From NCBI RefSeq assembly GCF_964340395.1, contig NC_135553.1:16011001-16075000 (forward strand): a stretch of 64,000 nt of DNA. Direction: 5' to 3'. The DNA comes from Glandiceps talaboti. Taxonomy: Eukaryota > Hemichordata > Enteropneusta > Spengelidae. A model generated the notes under the pieces. The model was not told the DNA's origin. It saw only the letters and a list, made by a program, of their open reading frames with translations, and did not search any database. Shown here one piece after another: positions 36,109-64,000 of the stretch; position 1 is the first letter of the stretch; each line of letters opens with the position of its first letter. The translations under genes were made by a program, and so were the position numbers.

Positions 36109-36305
36109 GAATTCAAATGGTTCTCCCCTTAGGTCACAGGCAAGTCATGAAAGTGTTCCTTGATGACTGTGCTGTGTCAAAGGGTTCCTTGTCTGTGTAA
36201 TAAAAGGCTATGAACAGAACGACACACAGCACACTGTAGAGAGATATTCGAACGCCTGGGAACGAACTTTAACATAACAGGGACAGTGAAAGGTATGTTA
36301 ATATT

Positions 36306-36376
36306 TGTGATCGCGCAGTTTCACTAAATGCGAAGGAATCGTCTTCCTTCGCATTTAGTGAAACTGCGCGATCACA
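36306..36376. repeat. Perfect hairpin, 33-bp arms and 5-base loop
   Basis: The left arm 36306-36338 is exactly complementary to the right arm 36344-36376, with loop TCGTC. The arm contains TCGCGCAGTTTCACTAAATG. No duplicated flanks were obvious. Confidence 0.9.
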
Positions 36377-37020
36377 GAAACATGTGTAATTTTACCCCTT
36401 TCATATAGTGTTGGTTTAATACGTCAATATTAACGATATTATCGTCATTTCATTGTATTCTGATAGAAATATTCTGAGCCATAACTCGGGAAACAAATGC
36501 CTGTGGGTCTGACACAATTCGTATTATGCACGTTGCGCGTGAAAAACAAAAGATGGCGGCACATTCAAACGGAAGATTGTCACATTTTGTGTACATTCAA
36601 CACTCATCACTGAAAAGATGATGCCCATAGTTAAATCACACCTTTGCAGTACTGTCAGGATGCTAGAATGACTAAAAAAGGCCTGTTATGTATGCTTACA
36701 CTATTCTTACACTAACGAAGTGATCTTTGACCTGTGACCTGACCCCAAGTTTATCTCGTATCGCTCAATGTACGTCAAATCGACCGTACCATTATGCCGA
36801 CGGGTATTCGTATTTCTAAATACCGTTGCCAATTGTAAATGACCAATGCCATGAACTTTTTTGCAGTGCTGAATCTAAACCAATGTGCACTAAGTAATCC
36901 TACACAAAAACTCAAGTTCGCCGATGGTGTGAGAATTATGACAATTAGTCGTTCGGGAACAAAACATTTTGTCTACCGAACGCGCCCCAGATGCTGGATA
37001 ATAGAAGCGCCCCCCCCCCC

Positions 37021-37083
37021 AGCTATGGATGTATATGCTACATGATCGACGTGTCAAACCACATAGCATATACATCCAGAGCT
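37021..37083. mobile_element. Short hairpin element related to 5489-5562
   Basis: Arms AGCTATGGATGTATATGCTA and TAGCATATACATCCAGAGCT with an interior GACGTGTC. The end sequence AGCT(C/A)TGGAT and the central GACGTGTC are shared with the unit A hairpin. It is flanked by C-rich runs. Confidence 0.6.
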
Positions 37084-37956
37084 AACCCCCCTCCCCCATG
37101 CTGAGGTAGAATTATATATCTCTCACGAGTTGGGAAATGTTTTCCCAAATGAGCCACAAGCGAATATTTCAATAGGTTAAAAAACCTTCCCGAACGAATT
37201 TGAGATATTCCATCCAAGACTATATTCGTGTGTGGGTTTGTTTTTTCTGGCGTCTTATATTCTGGCAAAACAAAATATAATGACCCCTACCTATCTCTAT
37301 CAGTGTACTAGTGACAGTTACTATCTCAATCTGTCATATACGGTAGTAAGTCAAAGTCCATATATTTGATTTCATAGTCATAATACCTCGGTCGAGTAGT
37401 CATCGGTTTTAAGCAATATATGGTGATACTATTGAAAGTTATATTACGTAAGATCAGCTGAGTGATGACAAAGAACGTGACCCCTACTTATTTCCGTTAT
37501 CGTTATCGTTATACATGTGTTGTGTAAGCGTGCTTGCATGTCAGATGTACCATGGGTATCTCCCTAATACATCCATGGTATCTTGTGATATATCGCTCTC
37601 CAACATGTATGGTACTATCAAATCAAAGACTATAGAGTTTCAATTAGTGATGCGCTGTTGTTTTGATGATGTGGATTCCAGATATTCGTGGATGGACCAG
37701 GATATTGTAAGCGGTCTCTTCGATCTTGCATAATTGTGTTCTATCATAATTAACTGCAGTGTTAGCCAAACAGTTGAGCAGTCCTCCCACCCCTCCCCCA
37801 GTTTTTGAGTAACCCCCCCCCTTTCACTCCCCATTTTTTGAGTGACCCTCCCCCCTTATTCCTCCAACCCACCAGGTCATAAATAATGACGGCCCTCTAA
37901 GTTATGTTGAGTTCCGTGCGTCTGTCCGTCCGTCCGTCCGTCCGTCCGTCCGTCCG

Positions 37957-37987
<31 letters not shown>

Positions 37988-38224
37988 ACTCTCACATCTA
38001 TGGTATGCACATACTGATTTCAACCAAGCAAACCTGGCTCAAAGATAACATGCTATGTGAAACATATGCCTGTCACTTATTAAGTTGAAGTGCGACCAAA
38101 TCAAATATGGCTGAATGGTGGTCATATTTGTTGTTAAATTTTACAATATGCATCATAACCTTGCAGACATAATACCTATTGGCTCCATTCAAGTGCCTAC
38201 ACCCATACTATCATATCTCCACTG

Positions 38225-39910
38225 GTTGGCAAGTCTACATCATGTCAGCAATTCACAACAATTCGCAGATTCTATCAAGAAGGCAAGGATTGAACTTGAT
38301 GAGGAGTTACGTTCCCATGATGTAACTGCTTTGTTCACCTCAGTACCAATTGACAAAACATTGGATGTGATACTCGACTACAGGAGGACACCACTCTTAG
38401 TCAGTGAACCGGTTTCTTACCCTGCCAAGTTATTAAGTTAGTTAATGTGTGTCTGAAGTGTACTTACTTTGTATATGATGGTGTGTTTTGCCAGCAAATC
38501 CACGGTGCAGCGATGGTGTCACCTGTTTCCCCCCATAGTTTGTAATCTGTACATGGAACAATTAGAGCAACTGCCATAGAAACAGCTCCCCGTCCTCCGT
38601 TACGGTGGTACAGTCGGATACGTGGATGAAATGCACACCAAACTTAAGAAATGCTACTCACAAGAATTCACCGACCCACCTGAACAGTCTTGACCCAGAC
38701 ATCAAGTTCAGCACCAAAGATGAGCAGAACAGGTCATTGGCTTTCCTGGATACGCTCACAGTGGATCAGGATGATGGCTCTTTAAAAAATAAAATCTACC
38801 TCAAACCCACCCATACAGACCAGTACCTCAATTTTGCCTCCAACCACCGACTAGAGCACAGACTAGATGTGATCCGGACGCTTCATCACAGAAGATACGG
38901 TGATCACCTATAAGTATAACTCAGATCGACAAGAAGAAAAAGCCCATATTAACCAGGCACTGTATAGGTGTGGATATCATAAGCACAGGGCACTCAGGTT
39001 TAGTTATGTTTACGAAAAAAAACACCCCAAAAAACAAAAATAAACAAACAAACAAACGAACAATAAATACTGACAAGCATCAACAAGAGAGTAATTACAA
39101 ATCATCATTATCAACAAGAATTACTATAATTATGTTTTCCTACATGTGAAATGGCCACAATTGTACATGTACATACTAGTATGTAATTCTTGAAGTTGAT
39201 AATGTTTTGTAATTACTCTCTTGTTGATGCTTGTCAGTCTTTATTTATTTACTGTTTATTTGTTTATTTATCTGTCTTGTTTGTTTGTTTGTTTGTTGGT
39301 TGGTTGGTTGGTTGGTTGGTTGGTTTTCGTAAACATAACTAAGCCTTGTGATTCTAAGTGTGCAGGAGATAAGGTCACATTCATCCAGCCTCAAAAGCCT
39401 ACAACCAACCGTAAGAAGGAACAACCTGATCAGTAGTAAGGGATTAGTGGTCCTACCAAACACCAAGGACACTTAGGAGACATTACAAGGATCTTTGCTA
39501 CTTACGGTATAAATACCTGCATTAAGCCTACAAAAACCTTGCGGCAATTATTGGTGTCCCTAAAGGACAAGACAAAAAAGGAAAATGTGTGTGGGGTAAT
39601 CTACCAAATTCCTTGCAGGGTCAGAATAACACAGGCACATCAAAGAATCATACATAACATAGGGGAGACAGAAAGATCACTCAAAACTAGATTTTGGGGG
39701 CATAGGCGACCCACTTCCAGCACATCAGAAATCTCCCAGCACATCCACATCGAATCACCAGGACATTCCGTTAACATAAACAACGTAAATATCCTAGACT
39801 GTAGACACTGAAACTAGATATTTTGAACGGGGAGCTAAGCTATGTACATCCGGGCACTTCAACCATTATTGAACAGAGGCGCGGAGGGCGATATAAACTT
39901 CCAGGCACAT
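38225..39910 (+). pseudogene. Decayed Penelope-like retroelement (reverse transcriptase plus GIY-YIG)
   Basis: Pieces of one protein lie in order on the plus strand. 38270-38440 carries ELDEELRSHDVTALFTSVPI, the Penelope reverse-transcriptase block. About 38460-38540 carries QQIHGAAMVSPVSP. About 38600-38640 carries GYVDEMH, where YVDD is expected. 38660-38913 carries RSLAFLDTLTVDQDDGSL and KPTHTDQYLNFASNHRLEHR. 39539-39811 carries VCGVIYQIPC and GETERSLKTRFWGHR, the GIY-YIG endonuclease. 39800-39900 carries the YFERGAKL-type end. Several frame changes and stops separate the pieces, the catalytic aspartate pair is altered, and the N-terminal part is not found. It is also split by a fold-back element. 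The copy must be dead. Confidence 0.85.
38999..39345. mobile_element. Fold-back element inserted in the Penelope-like remnant
   Basis: Ends TTAGTTATGTTTACGAAAA and TTTTCGTAAACATAACTAA are exact inverted repeats. Further in, GACAAGCATCAACAAGAGAG with TAATTACAAA is mirrored by TTTGTAATTACTCTCTTGTT and onward. AAAC and TTTG/TTGG microsatellites occupy matching places in the two arms. Confidence 0.85.
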
Positions 39911-40738
39911 ACATGTTAATCTGTAAGATACAGACATCCGTGCCACGCTATCAGCACTCATCGTCTGTACTATTCTATGGGACTGTGCCTGCTAGATCAG
40001 ATGATTTAGGTCACGCCTTGAACTTGTAATTAGAAGTTCAAACAGAGCAGGTCATTACGTAGATTAAAAGATCAAATAGATAGAACAGTCTTCTGCTTCT
40101 GATTGTTGTTATGGTGATACGTGTTTGTACTTGATAAAATACTGGACTTTGGCCGGAAACGTATATTTTATTATTAACGTAAGATTGGTGGCTTAATACA
40201 GTCTACCAGGAACCTGTGACCCCTCCATAAGGTCACGTATACTGAATAGTGGGTCAATCTGTTGACAAAGACTGAAGTGTGCGGTCGAAAATATCAGGTA
40301 ACATTTTCAAGTTGTGTTTGGACAACAAAAGTTAAATTGTATACTAAGAACCAAATCTGTTGTACAAGTGGACGTGGATGTATTAGTGTGCAAAAATAGA
40401 ATCTAGACAGGCTCTGGGAAACCATGAATCATATTTATCATATTGCATTGCTTGCTGGCCGTATTGTATGTACAGACTTGAAGTGCACTATTTTATCAAA
40501 AACACATTTTCTATGATGTATATATAGGACGTTGCGATCATAGCAATTTTTTTCATACCAGTTATAATTACCGATCATAAAGGGCATGGCATGAACAAAC
40601 AAAACATCGTATAATAGCACTAGTTTGTTATCGTTCAGGTAGACAGCGTTCGAATGCCACAGTTGTCAGTATTACTCAGAATTCGTAGGTACTGGAAATA
40701 GCCGCTGATAACGCAGAGTGAATTTCTTTTGTAAAGTA

Positions 40739-49641
<8,903 letters not shown>

Positions 49642-49746
49642 TGTGATATAGGATATAAAAAGAAGAAGATATACATACCAAGCATGACAAATCAACATTG
49701 TCTAAGTCTGTGTTTGTAACTCAATACATTACAATAAGCTAAAAAC

Positions 49747-49810
49747 ATGTGTAAAAAGTTTGTTATTGTACGTACCATTATATATGTACAATAACAAACT
49801 TTTTACACAT
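49747..49810. repeat. ACCS: Hairpin with 25-bp arms just past the ACCS stop
   Basis: 49747-49771 and 49786-49810 are exact inverted repeats (GTGTAAAAAGTTTGTTATTG in the left arm). It lies about 105 bases after the stop codon. An AATAAA follows at about 49880. A role in the 3' UTR is possible but unproven. Confidence 0.8.
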
Positions 49811-50259
49811 TCATTAATCTTTAGCAATGTATTGAGGTATAAACAAGGATTTGGCATATCTAGCCATGATAAAATTGTTTTAATAAATACCCAATCCTCA
49901 TCCATATGGCCACACTTTAATGTGGTTGTCTGTCAGCCTTTCCTGATAAGTCATGAAACAAAGTGACATACAACAGTTCCTTACAGTACTTGATATTTAT
50001 GTCAGATTCATGTCAATTTCCAGATTTACGGGGAAGGTTATCTAAAAATGGCGAAATTAGTATATGGTAGTTAGCCAAATTAGTATGCATCAATTTTTAA
50101 CCAAAATATAGTCACTTGTTGATTGACCAAAAGTGTATGCTTGTAGCAATTTTTAGTTTTATTAAACAATATATGCTCGCCGAAAACAGCACCATAGTCC
50201 AAATTTTGCTAATAACGCTAATTAATATGCACGGAATTTACCAAAAATCTAATCATTTC

Positions 50260-50260
<1 letters not shown>

Positions 50261-50314
<54 letters not shown>

Positions 50315-50337
50315 GTCTGTCTGTCTGTCTGTCTGTC
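50261..50337 (+). repeat. (GT)n(GTCT)n microsatellite
   Basis: GT run followed by six GTCT units. Confidence 0.95.
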
Positions 50338-50396
50338 TTGTGTCTCTGTCGACGAAATGAGCGGGTACAGTATGGATGGTTCCGTAAAGAGGCGGT

Positions 50397-51113
50397 TCTA
50401 GGACAAACGCCCCCCCCCGGACAAATGCCCCCGTAGGACAAATGCCCCCCGGACAAATGCCCCCGATAGGACTGTTGTTGCCTACGAATAGAGATAAAAA
50501 ATATCTAGATTTTGGGAAGTACACTTAAAATATGGGTTTATCACCTTTATTGTATTATTACCAAAAGCGTGCTTATAAAGCTTATAAGGCGTGCTAATAA
50601 TCGATCAGTCGGTCATGCATGTTCCACATCGTCATCATCATCGTCTGCTACGTCGGCGTCCTCTACCAATGTAAGTATCTTCAAAATAATCAACGATGGG
50701 GTCTGCTTCTGCTGGCATCTCCTGCTGTAATATGTTTCAAATGTATCCAGGACTTCATCTTCTAGCACGAATGCAAGAGCTGGTAACATGCGAACACTCA
50801 ATGCAAAGTCAGCATCAGACTGGTATAATGGTTGCAATCCTTCTGATTGAACTTTCCGATATATGTTCTGGGAGAGGTGGTAAAAACACCCTTTGACGGT
50901 GTCGTGAGCATCCTTGGTCGTTTCATTTGTAATACAATACAATATAAGTGATGCCTTTCTTGGTTGAGTCGTGAGCCATAGTCCATAGTCCGTAGGCATT
51001 TGTTCGGGGGCATTTGTCCGGGGGGCATTTGTCCTACGGGGGCATTAATCCGGGGGGCATTTGTCCGGGGGCGTTTGTCCGGGGAGGGGGGGGGGGGCGT
51101 TTGTCCATAGTTT
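50397..51113 (-). mobile_element. Mutator-like (MULE) DNA transposon remnant
   Basis: The ends are inverted repeats made of several 'GGACAAATGCCCCC' modules (50400-50465 and, inverted, 51000-51113). Inside, the minus strand at 50613-50999 encodes 128 residues including GCFYHLSQNIYRKVQSEGLQ and LYQSDADFALSVRMLPALAF. This looks like the 'CFFH..Q..WRK.Q..GL...Y' region after the catalytic core of MULE transposases that often carry FLYWCH fingers. The catalytic DDE part is missing and the frame ends in an aspartate run. It is therefore an internally deleted copy. Confidence 0.7.
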
Positions 51114-51340
51114 ACAGTGAGTTACAAACATAGACTGACTTGCTCGGCCAATACTGTTTCACCATTGATTGTTCAAGTGGGAAGCCATGATAGAATTGCT
51201 TTATGAATTAAAAATCCAAAATAAATACCCAATCCTCATCCATACGACCACTTTAAGGAAAATAATTATAACCAGTGTTCTGGATCTGGTGAGGGTGACA
51301 AAAAACAGTTCGATCTGAATTAGTGAATTCCGTTTCCTTG

Positions 51341-53520
<2,180 letters not shown>

Positions 53521-53556
53521 GTGAATGTTGTTAAAATATGATGGTAATGGTAGCAG

Positions 53557-53711
<155 letters not shown>

Positions 53712-54448
53712 ATGTAGAGCATGCCCCAACACTTTTGCGCATGTCCAAGACTAAATTTCCATGTTTGCATAATGTATGCAATTGCGCGTAGTTATTCCCT
53801 TGGGTACTGGTGTCATATGTGTATTACAAAATATATTGCCTACCTTTAGGAAAAAACTTCTAATCCCTAATTATTTTGGATCAATTTCTCCAACCCCAGC
53901 CCCCCCCCCAACGCACCGTACGATTTCGATAAGAGACCCTAATAATCCTAATGTAACCATACACATTTAAAGCACTACACGATTTCGCAAAATCCATCCT
54001 AATGCAATCAGAAACATATAAACTACAGCTCTGTGGAAGGGACATTCCCTTCCTCATACCAACGCAACGTATAGATAATCAGTTCGTAGAATCCATAGCA
54101 TGCTAGCATGAACACAAAGCGAAAATAAAACATGTCAATTTGACTTCATTTTTTTTCAAAATATGTCAAGTATGTAATGACCCCATTTCAATCATTAATT
54201 TATTGGGTTTTTGGTAGCTAGTACACTGGTACATGCATTAGATTATAATTATCAGGATCCAAATAAAACATTGCAATCTCCTCTATGTTCTCATTTTCTT
54301 ATGAAGAAGCAGTTGGAGTATTAAGTGTCACCTCAACGCACTCTCGTTTCCAAAGTAACTTAAAATAATTTGATCAGACTGACCTATAAACATACATTTA
54401 CAGTAATACGCGATGCAGTATATTCCGTGATTGTTCACAGTAACAAGA

Positions 54449-54449
<1 letters not shown>

Positions 54450-54526
<77 letters not shown>

Positions 54527-54567
54527 GCAACAACAACAACAACAGCAGCAGCAGCAACAACAACACC
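54450..54567 (+). repeat. (CAG)n/(CAA)n microsatellite
   Basis: CAG runs flank a long CAA core. Open in several frames, but without splice or start context. Confidence 0.95.
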
Positions 54568-54569
54568 TG

Positions 54570-57480
54570 ATCCACACCAGAGCCGATAATGACTTAAAAT
54601 CTAAAGGTCTCAAGTCTGCATAGATCAAGCATTGATTGTTTAACCTAGTTAAAAATCAGACCACGTCACATGTCAGGCTTGCGTCAACGATCTCTCTCAA
54701 TCTGAAATCATCTTGTGAACTTCGCCCTAATCACTGGTAATGTGTGGTATAGCCAGTAAGAAAATAGTTCAATGATACCGTAGGGCACAGACTCGCAGAA
54801 CGAACCAGTCATCAAATGAAATTCACTTATTTATAATATAGATTAAACAAACGAAATGGTACTCTTTCATTTTTTCAAAGAAGGGTTGGCAAAAATAAGT
54901 ACCCTCCGGCCTCCGCACCGTCGTAGTTCGAGCATGTATACAAACTAATCAGTTGAGTGATTTACTTCTACCTACTTCCTAGTCGCGTACTCCGTAGTTG
55001 GATCACAGTGCATGAACGCGGAGTGTTTACGTACGTACAAGGGCATTCATATCTACATAACAGGCTGGCGAATGAAAGGTGAGACAACTAGTATTAATAT
55101 AGTACTCTGGTTTTAATTTCACTGTTAAGAAGGCTAAAATTTGTCAAAATATTCTTAGTACAGAACGGTTTACTAATTTCGTACATCCACACCCTGATAC
55201 AGCCATAAACAAAGTACTTTGGAAGGGGGGTTTCCCCTTACCTAATATATTATGTTTTAAACACGAAGACTTTGTGTAGGGACACAAGTGAAAGTAAACT
55301 TGCGAAAGTGATTTTTAACAAGTGCGTCCGAATATTGACCCCATCATTCGACATCTTCAGTCGAATGTTTTGGTAGCTTAGTTATTATCTGGGTTAAAAT
55401 CTTATAATGGTATATAGTGGCACGTTCTTGAACATGTTAATTATCCTGTATGCAGGCTTGGAAAAGAATTACGGAGATATTCAATTTAGAATGACATAAG
55501 CAAATTATATTATATTAAAAGTGTCACGCTATTTGTATCATATTTCCACACTTTATTATAGACTGACACCAGTCTGGAGATTTTTTTGTCTCGTGATCTT
55601 TGAATGGTTTCAATTTTTGAAAGTTTGGGAAGGAAAACAGGACTAGTTCTGGTACTCGAGATCGAGAAAGGATACATACTATTTCGTTTAGCGTAGCATT
55701 CACTATATAGGCAATCAAAGTGCGCTGTACAGTTTCCCAGTTCATTGCATGGGTATTATATACAGTTCGGCAATCTGTGTAAGAGAAGACATCAGGGCCC
55801 GATGAGACAACATGCGGTAAATTAAGTAGCTGGTAATCATTTCACTTGAAAAAGGGGTTAACACTTGTCAATGTATATGGTTAAAATACAGTGTATCCAC
55901 GCAGTCATACACATGTCGTGAACCTTGTCAAAGGGGATTCCCCTGTCTCAGCTGTGTATGTTAATGTGGTAGTATTCGTAGAATCGATAGCGTGAGCGCA
56001 AAGTGAAAATGAATGATATCAACGTTTCTACGTAAGGAATTTCTGAGTAAACACCTAATTCGAATCGTGGTAAACGTGACGTTCGTCTAACAACATTCAT
56101 GTGTTATGTTGGGACAGAATAAATTTCCTAGCCATGCTTTCAAATTGCCCTCGACTGGTACCGTTATACCCCGGACTCAGCAGCTATACTTCTGTGATTA
56201 GCTGAAAGCAAACAGTGAATGACCTGTACAACTAATATGGCACTGAAGAGATTCATAAAAGAAAACCCGGTAACAGTGCAGTGTGTCAGATCAGAAGCAA
56301 AGTTAACGGACGCATGTACAATGTAGTTTAAGCATTATTGTAGCATTTAATTTGATTGCTAATTATTTGAGCGTCTCATTACACATAGTCAATTTCGTTT
56401 GCAACAAGAGCCCTGTGTAATTCTAATATCATAATCGTCATGTAATATATGTCTTCAAGTCCGAATATTGACCAAGGCTTTGACATCTGGCAATTAAAAT
56501 CACAACTTATCAGATTTTGAATAAAAGTAGTTCAGGTGATAGTGATCTGTAGAATAGTTTAGTTCATCACATGACCTCATGCATTGACAAGCCATTAACA
56601 TATGTATATGTCACTTCGAACAAGCAATCTCAGCAACTTGAATTGGGCCCTCAGAATATCTTTTAAGTTCTTGTTCGTGCTTCCAAATGATGTTGTTCTC
56701 TACGGGAACAAATCATTTACGGCAGTGGGAGGGGACTGAAGAGACATTATTTTGGTAATTATTTTTTTTAATTCGAAGCTCCTTCCGGCTAGCTCCCATT
56801 CATGCTTACAAAAACCGTCACGACTTCCCCAGAATGAATTCAAGAAGTTTCGTAGCGACCCCTCCCCCTGTCGTCAAACGGTACACACAAATATATATAA
56901 TAGGATATTTTAAGATTGTGCCAACTCCGATCGTAGGCCCCTAAATTTCTGGAAATGGAAATGCGACTATTTGATTGACATCAAATGATCATAATGTATT
57001 GAAATGTATGATATATATCGTGACTAAGATTTGTGATGTTTGAGGCTGAGGACAATTTCATCCGATTATGTCGATCATCATCTCACGTTATATCCTATGT
57101 GTACTTTGATACATCAACATAAGGACTAAAAAATGTTTGGTTTCGGTTACCCAACCCTATCCTAGTTTTTCACTGCCAACCCTAAACGCGACAAATAGTG
57201 GATGCTGAAACAACTTACATGTAAAAAGACAATATAAAACTATGCAATAATGAATGTACATCTGATGGGAAGAAACCAATAACACAGAGACCGTATGGAA
57301 AAAAAAGGAAAACATAACCTGGACTAGACACTCGTACATGAAAAAAATCTACCTATCCCACCTATTCTAAAATTGTATAAAATTCCTATCTGTACAGTCT
57401 CTGACAGTGTCCCTTCTGTTTCAGTATGATATCAAAATGACTCATGCATGATCTTTCTTTGTATTAACACTGCCTCTCCA
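54570..57480. other. Upstream flank of the RNF213-like gene
   Basis: No coding exon is supported. The coding exon at 57690 is preceded by an AG acceptor at 57677-57678 rather than a promoter, so an untranslated first exon must lie upstream. A strong donor (GAAAG then GTGAGA) at 55078/55079 is one candidate end for it. A MITE-like copy is at 57125-57376. Confidence 0.35.
57125..57376. mobile_element. MITE-like element, shortened copy
   Basis: Begins near TTTGGTTTCGGTTACCCAAC and ends near CACCTATTCTAAAATTGTAT. Shares GATGGGAAGAAACCAATAAC with the copy at 48399. Confidence 0.65.
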
Positions 57481-57491
57481 TCCTCCACTTT

Positions 57492-57545
<54 letters not shown>
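57492..57545 (+). repeat. (GTCT)n microsatellite
   Basis: About thirteen units, upstream of the first coding exon of the gene that follows. Confidence 0.95.
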
Positions 57546-57546
<1 letters not shown>

Positions 57547-57689
57547 GTCTCTCTGTCTCTCCGTCTCTGTTTTCCTCCTCGTTCGTTCTTCTAATTGTCA
57601 TGCCTAAAATCATTACGTCACAACTTCTTTTTGATAATTATGTACAATGATATGACATTTCTATTTTAATTAAAACAGAGTCAAGATAA

Positions 57690-63796
<6,107 letters not shown>

Positions 63797-63817
63797 GTAA
63801 GTAATAAAACCTTTAAT

Positions 63818-63818
63818 G

Positions 63819-63849
<31 letters not shown>

Positions 63850-63970
63850 TGTATGTATGTATGTATGTATGTATGTATGTATGTGCGTGCGTGCGTGCGT
63901 GCGTGCGTGCATGCATGCATGCATGCATGCATGTATGTATGTATGTATGTATGTATGTATGTGTGTGTGC
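63818..63970 (+). repeat. GTAT/GTGC/GCAT microsatellite
   Basis: Successive runs of GTAT, GTGC, GCAT and GTAT, at the right edge in the intron after RNF213-like exon 4. Confidence 0.97.
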
Positions 63971-64000
63971 GCGCATCATGCATTGATGGATGGATAATAG

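Larger units (their letters stand above)
34837..38110. other. Spacer between TRP copy B and the Penelope-like remnant, no gene supported
   Basis: Holds the inverted-end element at 35357-36108, hairpins at 36306-36376 and 37021-37083, an element fragment at 37780-37895, and a GTCC/GTGC microsatellite at 37916-37986. The open frames are short and lack splice or family signals. Confidence 0.5.

Noticed and set aside
54370-54628. Poly-Asn/Ser and poly-Cys frames
   Set aside because: They are a CAA/CAG microsatellite; nothing around it resembles an exon.

Overview
The window is nuclear DNA from an animal, most likely a marine invertebrate. Genes are split into short exons with GT/AG introns, the DNA is AT-rich, and introns and spacers are full of microsatellites, minisatellites, fold-back elements, MITE-like repeats and decayed retroelements. 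Nothing looks bacterial, viral or organellar. An amphioxus, hemichordate, echinoderm or mollusc would all fit the gene content; the sequence alone does not decide.

Left part (1-34.8 kb, minus strand): a head-to-tail tandem pair of ankyrin-repeat TRP cation channel genes. The copy starting at 31,980 appears complete. I could chain 24 exons in consistent reading phase down to a TGA at 8,858-8,860, giving about 905 residues: an acidic N-terminus, about five ankyrin repeats, six transmembrane segments with a pore, a coiled coil, and an acidic/proline-rich tail built from tiny exons. The second copy starts at 3,512, and only its first four exons lie inside the window. The duplicated block (about 1-7,880 against about 28,180-34,835) includes the 5' flank, and the two blocks differ by several later insertions.

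Middle (34.8-40.1 kb): a spacer with hairpin elements, an element with G-rich inverted ends, and a decayed Penelope-like retroelement (reverse transcriptase plus GIY-YIG endonuclease) that is itself interrupted by a fold-back element.

Right-middle (40.7-49.6 kb, plus strand): a complete 12-exon gene for an animal 1-aminocyclopropane-1-carboxylate synthase-like protein (ACCS family, PLP fold-type I aminotransferase), 440 residues, with all key PLP-site residues present. One intron holds a 69-bp minisatellite and another a 200-bp CT tract.

Right end (49.7-64 kb): a repeat-rich spacer with a Mutator-like transposon remnant, long trinucleotide runs and a 187-bp-arm palindrome, then the first coding exons (57,690 onward, plus strand) of a large gene tentatively related to RNF213. 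That gene shows one apparent frameshift at an A6 run. Most long reading frames elsewhere are translated simple repeats, not genes. The genes do not form an evident pathway; they are neighbours on a chromosome.
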